This document shows, one piece after another, positions 1 through 13,092 of a stretch of 64,000 nucleotides of DNA (its first letter is position 1; every line of letters starts with the position of its first letter). The DNA lies in NCBI GenBank assembly GCA_935421135.1, contig OW285196.1, forward strand, positions 3,446,001 through 3,510,000, read 5' to 3'. A model generated the notes under the pieces. It worked only from the letters and a program-made list of their open reading frames with translations, had not been told where the DNA came from and did no database searches. This DNA is from Bugulina stolonifera (lineage: Eukaryota > Bryozoa > Gymnolaemata > Cheilostomatida > Bugulidae). Made by a program: the position numbers and the translations under genes.

Positions 1-261
1 TATCATACCCTATTAGAATATCCAGAGTGCCTGATGAGAGTTCTCTCACAGAGGATGATAGACATTTTAGTGAGGCCGGCTTTGCACACCTCAGTAGTTT
101 TAATAGAAGATGACAATAATGTATATTTTACCGCAGATACGTATTTTTCTAAATTAAGGTTGGTGAATATGGACACTAAAAGAATCGACTTGCACAAGAT
201 TTGCACTAAATCTAAATTTGAGTTAATGCAAGCCGTATTATGTTTTACTGAACTATTGTAA
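1..261 (+). pseudogene. 3' fragment of a secreted NHL-family gene
   Basis: The frame is open from the window edge to a TAA at 259-261. Its middle part, with residues YFTADTYFSKLRLVNMDTKR, closely matches the C-terminal third of the NHL proteins at 8726-9629 (LYLTADAFFSKLKVVNMQTE) and 2316-3318. The tail after about position 190 no longer follows the paralogues: the final motif (YGxYKLSN type) is missing and the frame ends early. This suggests a truncated or decaying copy, the upstream member of the tandem cluster. The 5' part lies outside the window, so a short intact gene with a divergent end cannot be excluded. Confidence 0.5.
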
Positions 262-1474
262 AAGTATGATTGTGCCATTGTTATTGCTTTTACAACGAAA
301 TCTCAGTTTCAATATTCAATTTTATTTTTACAACCTACAGAACTAACTGCAAGTAGTAGTTTTTCTGTTTTACATTATCTGTTGGAATTCATCAAAAATA
401 ATATTCACAATCTGTCCAAGTGAATCCAAACTAGTAGGTTTTAAAGTTGCAGTACAATATTTAATTATGGGTTGTTGTCTTACACAACCAAATAGATGAG
501 ATAGGCACACAACTCATTTGTTATTCTAGTGACAAACATCTTGGGTATGAGGTATGGTACATGTCACAATGCCTCAGAGATCTCAGTTCATAAATTAGGA
601 CAAAGGCATAACAATGGGATTAACTAAGTGTATATAAACAGATACATCAGTATCAATTATAGTAGAACTGTAAAGGGCATGCGAATCGCATAAATTTTGC
701 GTTTTGCGATTACTGACGTTGAACTTTTGCGAAATCGCATGTTTATTGCATGTTATAAATTTGTAAAGTTACAAAATGCGAATCGAGTGTTGGTTGGCTA
801 CAGTTAACTTAAGATGCTTTGACAAGGTGCTAGCAGTTGAGTTTAGCTTTTAGGATAATAAAATAAAACCATTGAATAGATTAAAATTAATTTAATAATT
901 TAATTTAAATTTGTGCTATATTCTACTGACCGTAAAATGGACGAAAGCTGTATAGCTATGTTGTTTAAATTAATCCAACAAAAGACCAGCACTGTGGGAG
1001 AAGTTACACGAGGTAAATAAATTAAATCAACAGTCAAGTTATCGTGTGCATCCTAAGCCATAAATTAATTCAAGTCAAGCCTCTCAGGTGCTCGTTACGT
1101 ATAGCAAGCATTTAGTTGAACTTAGGTTTCACTGAGCAGAAATATTTCAACCTGCGTGTTCCGATATATTGCTAAAATAGTGAAGGTTTTAATTTAAGCT
1201 ACAATATAGAGGGGCTAATCCTAAAGAGATTGAATGTAAATGTATCACAACCCCCAATTATCATTTTATAGGTTCACAGGCTACATTAATTTCTTGGATT
1301 TATCTACTCTTGCCTTTAGTTGAGTTAATGAGTAGACAACTTCTTTTGTTAACAATAAAAACGCAACTTCTGTGTAGCACCTAAAAATGTTTTCCGTTTT
1401 TTAAACTGGCGATATTCGCAGAAGTTGTGCGTCCATGTAGAATTACCGACAGAACAAGAAGTAGAATTCAGAAT
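262..1474. other. intergenic stretch, no gene seen
   Basis: AT-rich DNA between two NHL copies. Positions 676-792 hold several GCGAAT/ATTCGC-like words in both orientations, possibly a small degraded inverted-repeat element. No coding signal was recognised. Confidence 0.4.
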
Positions 1475-3318
1475 ATGGACAACTCTCTCTCTCCAAGTAC
1501 ATGTACATGTATATGGGTAAGCATACAATACATCATAATAATACAATATTATACATGTGCATGTAGCTATTTGTAGGTCAAGCAAGTTATCATTATCCTA
1601 TTGGTCGTAAAGTAGTGCAATTTTGTCATGTAGTTTTTTATAGTGTTTTGTATATGCAGACAAATCTAAAGACTTGCTGCTAGTTGACTATTAAACAACA
1701 ATGGACAATGTGGATTCTGGGCCATACTCCAGGGTTATAGGTAGTCTTCTGGATAACCAACTAGCTAAAAAACGTAGTCGCATTGTATAAAATCAGCAAT
1801 ACAATAATATCAATTGAAAATTGCATGTCACAATCACCAGTCACCTAAATATACAGTGTAGTAGTGCAATACTGTATCTTTGTAGACTTTATTGGTTTTC
1901 ATGATAACGTTGTGGGCTAGTGGAGTGGAAGGCCTCGCCAATGAGTAAGTATTTTACTTAGTGAAACTTTAAATATCGAACATTAGATAGATAGACCAAG
2001 ATAGACCAAGCTGTGTGTCACTTGATTATCTCTGACTACAGTGACTTCACCGACCTCTCACAAGTACTACTATCTTGTGACAGTGCAGTTGCAGTTCATT
2101 CAGATCATGACTTGTCTATGCTCACCACTGAAGCTTCCTTTTCAAGCTTCCTGAGCTGGTGTAGTGAGTAGCATGTTCTGCTAGCTGCACTGGGTGAATT
2201 GATGCAATAGAGGCCCCGGGTTAAAACCTCAGTCCGAGTTTGGTACTTTCATCACAGTTATACAAACCTCTGATTATTCTAAAAGATTGATACTGTAATA
2301 TCTATATTGTTACAGTCAGGTGAACAAATTTGAATGGTTTTATGGAAACACTAGCGCGTTTCACATAGAACGGGATCAATACAAGAATGACAGGAGTTTT
2401 CTAATTAGCACCAGAAAACATCTTGAATCTACTGATGGAAATCACATTGAAATCATTAGAGACTTTCCTAGTGAAATACACTATGGAATTCGGTTTACTC
2501 AACTAAACTCTACCCATGTAGCTGTGATCAATCTTGGTGATCACTGCATACAGCTGGTGAGCAGAGTAGATAAGTTGGTGCAGGATTTTGCTGGAAATTG
2601 TTTGCGCTAAAGTGATCAAGAGGAGCCCCGAGCCATATCCTCCTCTACCTACGACTATCCACACGGTATCACAAAGATGGGCAACACACTGGTGACAATA
2701 TATACTAAATCTAAAGTAGTTTTTATTGATATTATGAATAGGAATATCACAACAGTATTTGATGCAGAGCTTGCTGGTTCTCCCAGAGCAATCTCTTGGG
2801 TTAATAATAGATTATTCATATCTAATAGAGGCTATGTCTCCGAGGTCAGATTGCTTCCGAATGGAACTCTTACAAATATTCAGACTATTGGTGTCATGCC
2901 TGTTCCGGATTTAACTGCAGTAGAAAAAGATGGAAAATTTAGTGGAGCCAGGTTTGTGAGGCTTACTAATTTTGTACATCTTGCAAATGACGTATATCTG
3001 ACAGTAGATAATTATTTTTTCAAATTTAAGTTGGTTAATATGAACACTAAACGGATAGATACCTTGGAGCTAAACCCAAGGGCTCATATTGATTTGATTG
3101 ATGAAATCTTACCCTATCCCAATGTTCTTTGCAAAGATGGAAGTGATATTTATGTCGGTACACATAGATATGGAATATACAAACTAAGCAATTCCGTGAA
3201 CAATGATTTAGTTGCACCAATTTCAGCTAACATATTGCGTTATTGTGCCTGTTCTGTTTCTGCTAAATCTTTGTATTTTGTAGCAGCTGTAAGATATAAT
3301 ATACCATATTATGTCTAA
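1475..3318 (+). pseudogene. secreted NHL-repeat protein, copy 1, with in-frame TAA
   Basis: Three exons inferred from GT/AG sites and the intact paralogue: 1475-1516 (start ATG, ends phase 0), 1886-1944 (hydrophobic signal-peptide exon TLLVFMITLWASGVEG, ends phase 2) and 2316-3318. Exon 3 carries the beta-propeller-like region: a front half with HxAVINLGDHCIQLV, then DYPHGITK and LTNFVHLANDVYLTVDNYF. One TAA at 2608-2610 (about residue 132) interrupts it, exactly where copy 2 has the Gly/Asp-rich NHL linker. The frame is the same on both sides and open to 3315, so this is a single nonsense change and not a frameshift. A C-terminal tail of about 35 residues exceeds copy 2. AATAAA lies at 3528-3533. 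Likely a recent pseudogene or null allele; a sequencing error is possible. Confidence 0.72.
2150..2250 (+). repeat. tRNA-derived SINE-like repeat
   Basis: The stretch beginning GAGCTGGTGTAGTG and running to CCCGGGTTAAAACCTC has the spacing of a tRNA-type pol III promoter (A box, then a B-box-like GGTTAAAACC). A related copy lies inverted at 38140-38236. It sits in intron 2 of NHL copy 1. Confidence 0.55.
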
Positions 3319-5140
3319 CCATAAAAAATATTTTAACAGGCGCATAGTAGGCCTACATGATAATACCTTTTTACATTGCATATACATGTACTCTTAACAA
3401 AATGTGAGTGATATTATCTTTTATTGATCTATTGTAAAACTATCTATGATTGTAAAATGCTAATTGCTCTTATAACTCAACTCAAATTTATTTTCCTCAA
3501 AAAATTAGGCTACAAAATCAAATTTTTAATAAACTCTAAACCTACTTAGTTTCCCTCACTTAACTTCTCTGTTGGAATGTGTCAATGTGTCTAGTACTGC
3601 AACATACATGTAAGTCAATCTACATGGAAGGTTGTACACGTACACCCTCCTTCCCACTCTCTCTCTCCCCCACTCTAGTCTTAGTTCTATTTTGCCTTGC
3701 TAGCTGGTTCTCTCTGTTCTCTGTACTATCGCTTGTATATTGCCACTGCATCTCAGCTACCTAGCCAAACACAACTACATAGTACATTGTATTAACTCAA
3801 CTCACACAATATTCAAAATGCCATCATTTAATTGCAATCAATTACATTGATAATTTAAAAGCTACATCTACATCTACATGTACATAATATATTATGACAT
3901 AGCAATCATACACCATCTCGTAGTCCCTCCCACTAACTACATTGTATATTAACCGCTAATGATAAGAACACCACCAGTATTATGACTGGTTATTTACATG
4001 TATAATTGTGGTGTATTATGATATTTTAGTAATCATTTGCTCTTCTTCACTTTTTACCATAATCTACATAATAGTTGCTATAAATCCTTTACATAGATGC
4101 ATATTTGAATGAAACAATATAATTTAATCTGACAATTTCGTATAATCCACAATAGGTGATGATATACATGTGGTTAGTGAGCACTCTGACCCATCAAACA
4201 GCTGTTAGCAAGTGCTTTCTCCTACAAGCTAACATAGATGACATTATTGTAGCCCTAGAGTACAATGTTATACTACTCCCCTCCTTACATGTACATGTAC
4301 ATGTATGTAGAAAATCCACTGCTGATTACTGACTACAATTTTGTGTGACTGCAGAGTCTATGCATCGTGCAGAAGGTGATAGTATGGTACATTGAATAAG
4401 AACTTAGAAAGTTGTCATAACATGTAAGAAAAAAAGGAAATGACTTGTGTGAGATTTTTGCGCATTGCCTTTGTTGTATGCTTCAATAGTTTTCAACGCA
4501 CCATGAAGAAACCATAAATTTTGAACATACTAAACACTTTTATTAAAAGGGTTATGCCACACTCTCAGCTACCTAGCGGTACAACATATTGAGTGCCTAG
4601 ATATTTACTATTCTAGTACTGTTAGTGACCCTATGCTTGTGCCTTCCAGGCTATAGCTCTTAACTAGTTGTACTAGCAATTAGTGCTTACATGTGGATCA
4701 GCTTATATCCGCAACATGACATTTTATTGACACTGCAAGGGGTAGAATATGTAACACCCCACAATATAAGTTGGTAAATGTGTCAACACTTGAGTTAGTT
4801 GGGTATGATGTTGTTGAAAATATTGAATATAATGCAAAATAATTCTGCACGAGCTCATCACTTAGCTCATACTCAAATTTAATTCATATCCGTGATCTCA
4901 AATTAATAAGAATTATCTGCTCTCTGCGAGTTGATTTCAACATCTATCGGATACAGATACCATTGCCAAATAAGACACACGACCCTCAGACTAGTCTGTG
5001 CGTTTGAGATTTATGGTATATATTGTAAGTTCAAGTGTACCCATTAGAGAGCCAAAAGTGCTGTTCAAACCATCAGATTCTTGATAAAATGCTGCTAATT
5101 GTGTGGCTTAGGTATTCAGTTCAAATGGTTGTAGTTTATG
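3319..5140. other. 3' flank and intergenic DNA
   Basis: Begins with the 3' flank of NHL copy 1 (AATAAA at 3528-3533), followed by AT-rich DNA with scattered TACATGTA words. No coding or RNA gene was recognised. Confidence 0.4.
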
Positions 5141-5320
5141 CACTCCACTCATGTTATTTTATCCACTCCACTCATGTTACTTTATCCACTCCACTCATGT
5201 TATTTTATCCACTCCACTCATGTTATTTTATCCACTCCACTCATGTTATTTTATCCACTCCACTCATGTTATTTTATCCACTCCACTCATGTTATCTTAT
5301 CCACTCCACTCATGTTATTT
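5141..5320. repeat. 23-bp tandem repeat, about 8 copies
   Basis: The unit CACTCCACTCATGTTATTTT plus ATC (23 bp) is repeated head to tail with only one or two base changes. Because 23 is not a multiple of 3, all three forward frames give the same repeating peptide. The open frames here are therefore artefacts of the repeat. Confidence 0.95.
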
Positions 5321-5929
5321 GATACGAAAGTAGTGGTTCTTCAGCTCAGCTGTGATATTTTTGGTGCTCTGGAAGACTATAATATATTATCACTCCCCAT
5401 CTCATGACTACCCTAAATAGCCACATGTAGCAAACATGGCCTTCACATGAACTGATTGCATCTCGCTGTAATACTTGCAAGATGATTGGATGAAGATAAG
5501 GGTGTAAAGTTTGTGCTCTTTGACTATAATAGTCAAGAAAACCAAAGCTGATGGTTCGATGGTAATACTAAGTGACACTAGTTTATGGACTGCGCCTGAC
5601 CTCTCTAGATGATGAAGATGAGAAATCTGTCTACAAACCTGGTTTACTCAGTTTCAACTGGGAGTTTACGAAACTTCTAAACTTCGGCATCAAAAAGCTA
5701 CGGAAATAGATGCTAGTTATTCATTCATGACATTCATATTCCATAAACTCTATCGTAAGCTCTACTGCCCTTTTACAATAGAGTACTAAGCTCTTGATTT
5801 ATATTGGATAAAATTAAAAAGAGTCAAATATACTGTATCTGTAATTATACAACAATAACCATTTGATAACTGTCAATGATGCTACTAGAAATTCTCTAAT
5901 ACTTATGCATGTACATGTACATGTTGTTT

Positions 5930-6791
5930 TGTAATGTTTTGCTATGGGTGGCTCGCACCAGTGCCGGTATTAGCGTGGGAAGTGCTTGGTAGTGGTAGTG
6001 GGCTGCCAAGTTGTACTCCCACCATTACATAAAGAGTGAACGATTATGTAAGCTCTTATTAGTGTTGTGAGGAAGTGGGCCAATGCTTAGACTGATGGAA
6101 GAGTCAAGGGTCGACGTAGGTTCGATGGTTTATACTTCTAAGGGTGTTAAAAGTTCTCAGTGTAGAACTGGGGACATAGGCCCGATGCTTAGGCTCATTG
6201 AAGAGTCAAGGATCCACTAAGGTCCGATGTTTATACTCATCAAGAGTGTAGTAGGAGTCTTATACAAGCATGACGACGAGCTTGAGCACTAAAGGTCCAG
6301 AGGACCAAGACTGGAGCTGCCTGCCTGCGAGAGTAAGACTTGTAGGTTGAGTTAGGAGATGTTGCTTTATTAGAGTGCAATCAACAACTGAATAGCACAG
6401 AAAATGTTGTGCTGGCTTTTATACTAATCTAGTTTCCGTTTCCCATAAGGTATCGGGTGGAACGAAAAGGTATCGGTCCCGGAAATTGCGTGAACAAATG
6501 GCTGGAAAGTGCCCGAAGTCCGACCTTAAAAAGGTCGGCCATGCACAAAAGTGCTTAAAATAGTGTGAGAAAAATTATACCTTTAAATGACTATGGTTTA
6601 AGACATCGGCCATTACTTATAATAGAGAAAAAGACAGAATGAAATATATAATAATTTACTTGTTATAACAATCCGTATGCATAGAAACGGTAGTAAACAA
6701 GTACAATGAACATGATTGGTTGGTTAATAAATCCCGTGAGCCAGACCGTTAATTGATAATAATAGACATGTAAGAATAACGCACTATAACA
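5930..6791 (-). mobile_element. possible solo LTR (related architecture, degraded)
   Basis: Read on the minus strand this block has the layout of the solo LTRs elsewhere in the window: paired GGTCGG/CCGACC-type words near 6515-6540, a TATA-like region near 6420, an AATAAA complement near 6368, and a TGTAATG end at 5930. The right boundary (ATAACA at about 6791) is a guess and no target-site duplication was found. Confidence 0.35.
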
Positions 6792-7611
6792 ATACTGTGG
6801 ACATGTAGATAGTTAAGTGTGGCAGTCTATAAGAGACTGGACATGACAAGCATGCCGAAACACTACAGTATTTTACTGAGCAATAATAATACCATAGTAA
6901 GACATCAACTCCTAACAAGCCACTATATCATACATCATGCACTTCATTGTTTTCGTTCTGCTAGAGCTAACACAGAGTTATACATGTAACAATATAATAC
7001 CACAAATTCATCGCCGTTTGTCACCTTGTTACAGAATATTTAATTCTGCTTAATCCACAAGACTAAGACTAGTATTACAACTGATAATCTGATGATACAC
7101 TCCAATCAAATGTGTTCTAGTAAAGTATTAATATATCACTGTTACCATATCCTTTTACATAAGCATACGTCAGTCTAATATAATGTCATTGGTGACCAGT
7201 TGCATTACCATGAAAAAAAGTAATATATTGTAATTATTGCAGTATTATTGGTTAACTTAATACCACTGTGAAGAAATAACAGTAAGCATCTTATCTATAG
7301 CATCTGGTATAATATTATAAGAGTATTAAAGCAATCCAATGTGGTAGTTTGAGAGTCTCCGCACACAACACAATCATGTTTCAATTGAGATTAGCATATT
7401 AGATTATTTTTGACAATAAACTTGAATATTTCGTATGATTCATCACATAATGTCTTCTGAGATTCTGTTTACACATTGAAACACAGGCTATACAAGGGGC
7501 TATGTAAGTGTACATGTACATGTATATAAAGCAGATACAATAGCATGGGCAGTAGAACAGCTGTATTAGTTACAGAGAAGTACCACATAAGCAAGAAGAC
7601 GTATTCAGAAT
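6792..7611. other. intergenic, upstream of NHL copy 2
   Basis: AT-rich sequence with TACATGTA words. The last ~100 bases resemble the region just 5' of NHL copy 1 (GTATTCAGAATATGGA shared around the start codon), so this may contain the conserved promoter or 5'UTR. No defined promoter element could be assigned. Confidence 0.35.
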
Positions 7612-9629
7612 ATGGATAAACCTCTCTCTACAAGTATATGGGTGAGTATACAATACACACATTAATACATTATATTATGTATCGGTAGTTCACAGTTTAG
7701 CCCTTTGGTTAATATAATATTTACATGCACTAACAGCTGTACATTGCCTCAGGTTCTAATGGGTGCTACATGCACCAACAATGTATTTGTAGGTGAAAAT
7801 AGCTTTTTTGTGCTTCTATCAGAAATTAAAAAGCAAAACCCTGACTTGTAGATTTTGATAATGCTAAGAACTTAGCTTAGAGATACTTGTTGCAGGTAGT
7901 GTTCATAGTGATGTACAATGTACAATGTACATACTCCAGGGTTAATAACAGTCTTATTGATAACCAATTGGCTGAAAAAATATTTAAACTACATCTAAAC
8001 ATGACTACAGCACAGCTCACATGCACAATGTACATGTAGAAGTTCAAAGGGGTGTTTACTAACAAAAACACATCTACAATATGAACATGTATATGTATAT
8101 GTATATAGTAATCATATAAGTGCCACTAGACCGAATTAGAAATGAGAGCCCAAAAGCTGCAAAGTTATGTTTTCCAATTTTAGGAGAGTTAACGTAAATT
8201 GAACAAATTACCAGTGTAACTAGGTGCTAAAGCAAAGACGTATTTATAATTTTACTGTATAATAATTGATCAATAGACTGAACAATTCAAAAATGTTTCC
8301 AAAATTTATTAACTTGTGTGGATGCACTGTCATCAATTAAACTTTGTATATGCACGGAGCAACTACAGCACTGATAATTAAAAAAATTGCATATTACCAT
8401 TTGCACATATTGTGTTCTTGTAGGCTTTACTGGTTGTCATGGCAACAACATGGGTTGTTAGAGCAGAAGGTCTCAACAATGAGTGAGTATTTTACTGACC
8501 AATCTTTCTAAGGGGGATGGTTCATAAAATATTACAACACATGTACATGTATAATTATATTATCATGCAGCATGTGGTGAACTGGCTCTATTGGTTATGT
8601 ACATGTAGTTACATAATATTATGTATTTACATGTACATGTAGATAAACTGGTTATGAGTTTGAAAGATGCACTTCAAGTATAATAGTACTATATAAAATA
8701 ATCACAAATATCTCTATCTTTACAGTCAGATGGTGAACATATTAGAAAGTTTTTATGACAATACTGGTGTATTTCACATGGAAATGGATCAATACAAAAA
8801 TGACGGGAGCATTCTAATTGGTACATATCAGTATCTACAAACCACTGATGGAAACAACACTGAGACTCTCCTGGATAATTCAGAACAATACAACAGAGTG
8901 GTTGGATTCACACAGCTGAACTCCACCCATGTAGCTGTGGTAAATAGTGTCGATCACTGCATACAGCTGCTGGAGAGAGGAGACAACTCAGTACGGACTT
9001 TAGCTGGAAAGTGTGGCAAAAATGGTAACAGAGATGGAGGTGTAGCTGTTGGACGGTTTTCTTATCCATGGGGCATTACAAGGAAAGACAACGCACTGTT
9101 AGTGACAGACTCAGGCAATAATAGACTAAGGTCCATTGACATTAGAACTGGAAACATAACCACAATCATTAAAACAGGATTTGCATCTCCCAGAGCTATA
9201 TCTTGGTTTGGCAATAAGTTATTCATATCAAATGAAGGTTACGTCTCGAAAGTCACATGGCATCCAAATGGAACGGTTACAAATGATGCAATCATCGGAA
9301 GAGATCCAGGCAGTGTTTTTGATTGGTATGGACTAACAGAGAGAGTTGGAAATTTCCGTGATGCGAGATTTGAATACCTCAGTGGTTTCCTACCTGTTAG
9401 CAATAGCTTATACCTCACAGCAGATGCATTTTTTTCTAAGCTGAAGGTAGTGAATATGCAGACTGAGCATATTTATTCATTGGTTCTCAGCCCAGTTGAC
9501 GATATCAGTTTTACCACTGAGCAACCATTTCTTCCGACATCTCTCTTGAAATATGGAAATAATTTATATGTTGGGGTGGATAGACGCGGAATATATAAAT
9601 TAAGTAATGTACAAATATTTTATCGGTAG
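7612..9629 (+). CDS. secreted NHL-repeat protein, copy 2 (intact)
   Basis: Exons 7612-7641, 8424-8482 and 8726-9629, joined by GTGAGT donors and TAG/CAG acceptors in phases 0 and 2, give about 330 residues. Exon 2 encodes a signal peptide (ALLVVMATTWVVRAEG), so the product is predicted to be secreted or extracellular. Exon 3 holds NHL-type blades. The clearest has VRTLAGKCGKNGNRDGG, then RFSYPWGI, LLVTDSGNNRLRSID and GNITTI, which matches the family pattern (AG..G..DG..ARF..P.GI..D..LYV.D..N..IR). More degenerate blades follow (LFISNEGYVSKV, LYLTADAFFSKLKVV, LYVGVDRRGIYKLS). NHL repeats form beta-propellers used for protein or carbohydrate binding; the ligand here is unknown. This is the best-preserved member of the cluster and the reference for copy 1 and the fragment at 1-261. 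Confidence 0.85.
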
Positions 9630-11039
9630 CAATAATACCTCTCCTAACTCCTAACTGTGCTTCCGGGTGTACGTTAGCCCTATTAACAACTTGTAGTTTA
9701 TAACAGCTGTAAGCCATAAACAGTATGACACTACAAGATACACGTAGTGTGACGTGTTGATAAAGCTTTGCATCTCATAATATACGACATGACTAGTACC
9801 TGTACTATCAACATATTGTGGGTTTTTTGATCATACATGTATGTTAATTGTTTTTAAAAGTATGTACCCTGTTCACTAGTTTCGCAACACAATTGAAATG
9901 CATATTTTTTTGCAAATTTTGAAAAAATAAATCTGCTTTCGAACAGAATCTGAAGCTATTTCGTTTCCCTGTCTGATTGAATGAGTTGAAAATTCAGACT
10001 CTGCATGAATCAGTCAAAATTAAAGGAATTTGCCATGTGTTTTGATGTAGCATTGATACGCTCCCAGCTACCTGAAAGGTTTATGTAAAAATCTATTCAG
10101 TGAACTCTAAGAGGCCACTAATCTTTGAAGCACCGTGGGAAGACACTATACACATTTACTTTTATTTTCTTGCACTATGTGTGCTGTGAACAGACTCTTT
10201 GAAGATTTGGTGGCCCTGAAAGCTAAATATAATGTCACTACAACTATCTGTTAGCATGCCCCTAGTTCGGTTTACCATTGGTGGCATGTTTATGGGTGGT
10301 ATAAGATTTCTAGGTTTCGTCATGCGATAATGATTTTGTGAAAAAATGGTTTCATTGACCAATGAGGATTCAGCCAATATATAGTTCAATACACTTTGTA
10401 ACAGTAGATAGCCCTACAGGCCTCAAAACGGTAAAAATCTTCTAGGCGTCCAAAGATGAATGAACATCACTGTATATGCGTACAATATTGGTTTTTGAAT
10501 TGCACAGTCCTGCATTTTTGTATGTATATGTTTGTAAAGTAGTAAACTGTGTGTTTCCGCCTTTTGAATATTATTTACTGTACATGTAGATCAATTATGG
10601 GCTAAAATAAATGTATATTTCCACAGAACAAAATTATGTAGCTAACTGCCTTATGGGTACTTACATGACTGTAATATATAGTGTGGCTAAATAAAATATC
10701 TACCTGTAAAAGAGGCGGCTACTTATTTCCAGCAATAAGAAATCTTGGAAAAATTCAAGAACTTGCTCAGGATTCTATACAGACATAATGTACATGTACA
10801 TGTACATGTACATGTACATGTACATGTATGGGTAAATTCTGTGAAATCCCTAGGTTACTGTTTTCAACATCTATACTACGAAAATATTCTATTGGAAGCA
10901 TAATGCATTGTATATTTTGTTACTTACACATAGAAATTGACTGCCAGATTAAAATAATACAATGGTGATGCTCTTAGTCAAAAACATTGTAAAAAATATT
11001 TTACTCATTATAACAGAAGCAATATTCTTTTGACAGTCT
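9630..11039. other. intergenic, no gene seen
   Basis: AT-rich DNA between the (+) NHL gene and the (-) lectin gene. It contains a perfect (TGTACA)n run at 10789-10828 and no convincing coding sequence. Confidence 0.4.
10789..10828. repeat. (TGTACA)n palindromic hexamer array
   Basis: About 40 bp of alternating TGTACATGTACA. The unit is self-complementary, so the whole array is a palindrome. It is the longest perfect run of a hexamer that is scattered over the entire window. Confidence 0.95.
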
Positions 11040-11040
11040 A

Positions 11041-11110
11041 CAGCAGAATACCACCAGAAACACCACCAGAATACCACCAGAAACACCACCAGAATGCCAC
11101 CAAAAACACC
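11041..11110. repeat. 24-bp tandem repeat, about 3 copies
   Basis: The unit ATACCACCAGAAACACCACC plus AGAA is repeated nearly three times, ending with diverged ATGCCACC and AAAAACACC. Confidence 0.85.
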
Positions 11111-11151
11111 TCAAGTACAGCAATAAAAGTGACACAGTTGAGGAGACAATA

Positions 11152-11393
11152 GGCATATTCGGATATTTACACCATGCAAGCTTATAAATAGCAAACTGAG
11201 GCAATAACAATGTATTTTATTCAATAATATAGCGCTAGCTATAATTCAAGGTTAGAGGTGCCTGATAATAATATTTTATTGTCAACAAGGGGAAGCCCAC
11301 TTCAAATCAAGCATTAGTCACGCCTGAACGCTCAAGTCGTATTTGGATAGTTGGAGCAGTCCTATATGAACCAGTACAGTTTCCGAATACGCC
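11152..11393. mobile_element. short inverted-repeat element (MITE), TA target
   Basis: The ends are GGCATATTCGGA and TCCGAATACGCC (inverted), flanked by TA on both sides, as in Tc1/mariner-type MITEs. Length 242 bp, no coding capacity. A diverged second copy covers about 12330-12570, sharing CTTATAAATAGCAA, TTGT(C/T)AACAAGGGGA and the CCAGT(A)CAGTTTC end. Confidence 0.65.
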
Positions 11394-12329
11394 TAATATC
11401 TTATTTATCATACAATGTAATTAAGATTTATAAAACCTGTTGGACCAAAACAAAGAACTCATGATAATTATTTATACTTGAACGGCAAGCATCAGTGCTG
11501 ATATGACTCATTTTCTCGCCTTAGACAGTCCACAAGTTGTCACCTTATAGCTATTATAGTTGAAGTATGGTGTATCTGTCATGTCCTCATGCTAACAGAT
11601 ATCTTTGCTTTGTAGAGGTTACACAACACACTAAATGACAGTTGTTATAGGACAGGTGTTAAAGGGTATTAAATGTACTATATAATGGAACTAGTATAAG
11701 CAGACAGATACATATACATACACTCTTCTATTTCCTATACCAAGACTCCCACTAGATTATGACTGTTATTACAATAAACGCCTAATATAATACAACACAA
11801 CAGCATCAAAATATAATAAAAGTTCATCTAAGTTGGTCACAGAAACAGCATAGATTCTTATCACTCGTGATCTGCATACCTATGCAATTCAAACACATAT
11901 ATGCACTTAAGACGTTCAAAACAAAGAACAATATAAAGTTTTCTGCTACTAGGTTTTACTACAAGCAAGTTTTAACATAACATTCCCTTCCAGTCATTGC
12001 TGAATTTCCATTTCTACTAACAAAGTTAAGCAAAAAACAGTTGTTGCCACCGAAAAAACTAAATCCGTAGCAGGCAGCTCGTTTCAAGCAGAGGATGGCA
12101 CATTTCTCTACGTCTGATTGGCTGTTCAAATTGAACTGCTGATAAGCCTTCAGACCTTTACAAGACTCAAGTCGCTTGAATCTGTAGTGTCCTGCTCCCA
12201 GTGGACAGCTATCTCTACTTTGCTGAGTTGTTGTGGTAGAAGAGAAAGCAATCCTGGTTGGAGATTGGGGAACAGATGAAGAGGTGGCTTGAGGGGCAGA
12301 GAGTCTATCTGTGAAACACAGAAGCATTC

Positions 12330-12570
12330 GGCCTATTCGGATATTGCATGTTCAAGCTTTATAAATAGCAATCTGCAGCAATTACAATATATTTTATTTA
12401 AAAATACACAACGGCCTATAACATCAGGTCATAGGTGATAGTAGTGGTGGTGGTGATGGTGATAGTATTTATTGTTAACAAGGGGAGTCCCCTTCAGATC
12501 AAGATTTTGGTCAAGATGAGTTCAGATATTAAAAGCAGTCTCATATAAACCGGTGCAGTTTCTGCTATTC
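12330..12570. mobile_element. diverged second copy of the MITE at 11152-11393
   Basis: Shares the left end (CCTATTCGGATAT), the internal TTATAAATAGCAA and AACAAGGGGAG words and a degraded right end. It lies in intron 2 of the lectin gene, just upstream of the PAN exon. Contains a short TGG/TGA-rich simple-repeat patch near 12435-12465. Confidence 0.55.
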
Positions 12571-13092
12571 TCTACTGGAGATGATACCGAAGTATAATAA
12601 TTGGTGTTTATATCCTGTTAGTCACTGAGCCTTGAAAGGTCCGTGCATGTAGCAGAAAATATTGATCTCTAGAGACTGTTACTGTTTTAATACACATTTA
12701 GATTAAGAGTAACATTAAATACATATAAGTAAATAGTACATAAACATACATGTACAGTACATCATACAATCATAATTTTATGTATATGGTGCCTTAACCT
12801 GCTAGATAATCAATCTAGGGTCAATGTAACTCACCTTCATCAACAGAGGGACAAGCAAACACTTTCTGGCAGAATGAGATATAGCCATTTTCTCGCTGGC
12901 TCTGGTCATATCAAAGGTGACCATTCGTATTTAGCTTCCATGTACAGTTTGTGCAGTATAAAGGTTTACCATCATGCCAATTTGTTGTGCGAATAGGCAG
13001 ATGATAAGGGAGATCCAGTGTTGAATTGTCATCCATCCAGTAATGGCCGGTGCCATTGAACTTCAAATCAATGTAGAACTTGGTACAGTGTT

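Noticed and set aside
5035..5407. Open frames with a repeating HSTHVILSTPL-type peptide
   Set aside because: Produced by the 23-bp tandem repeat in every frame; no start context or homologue.
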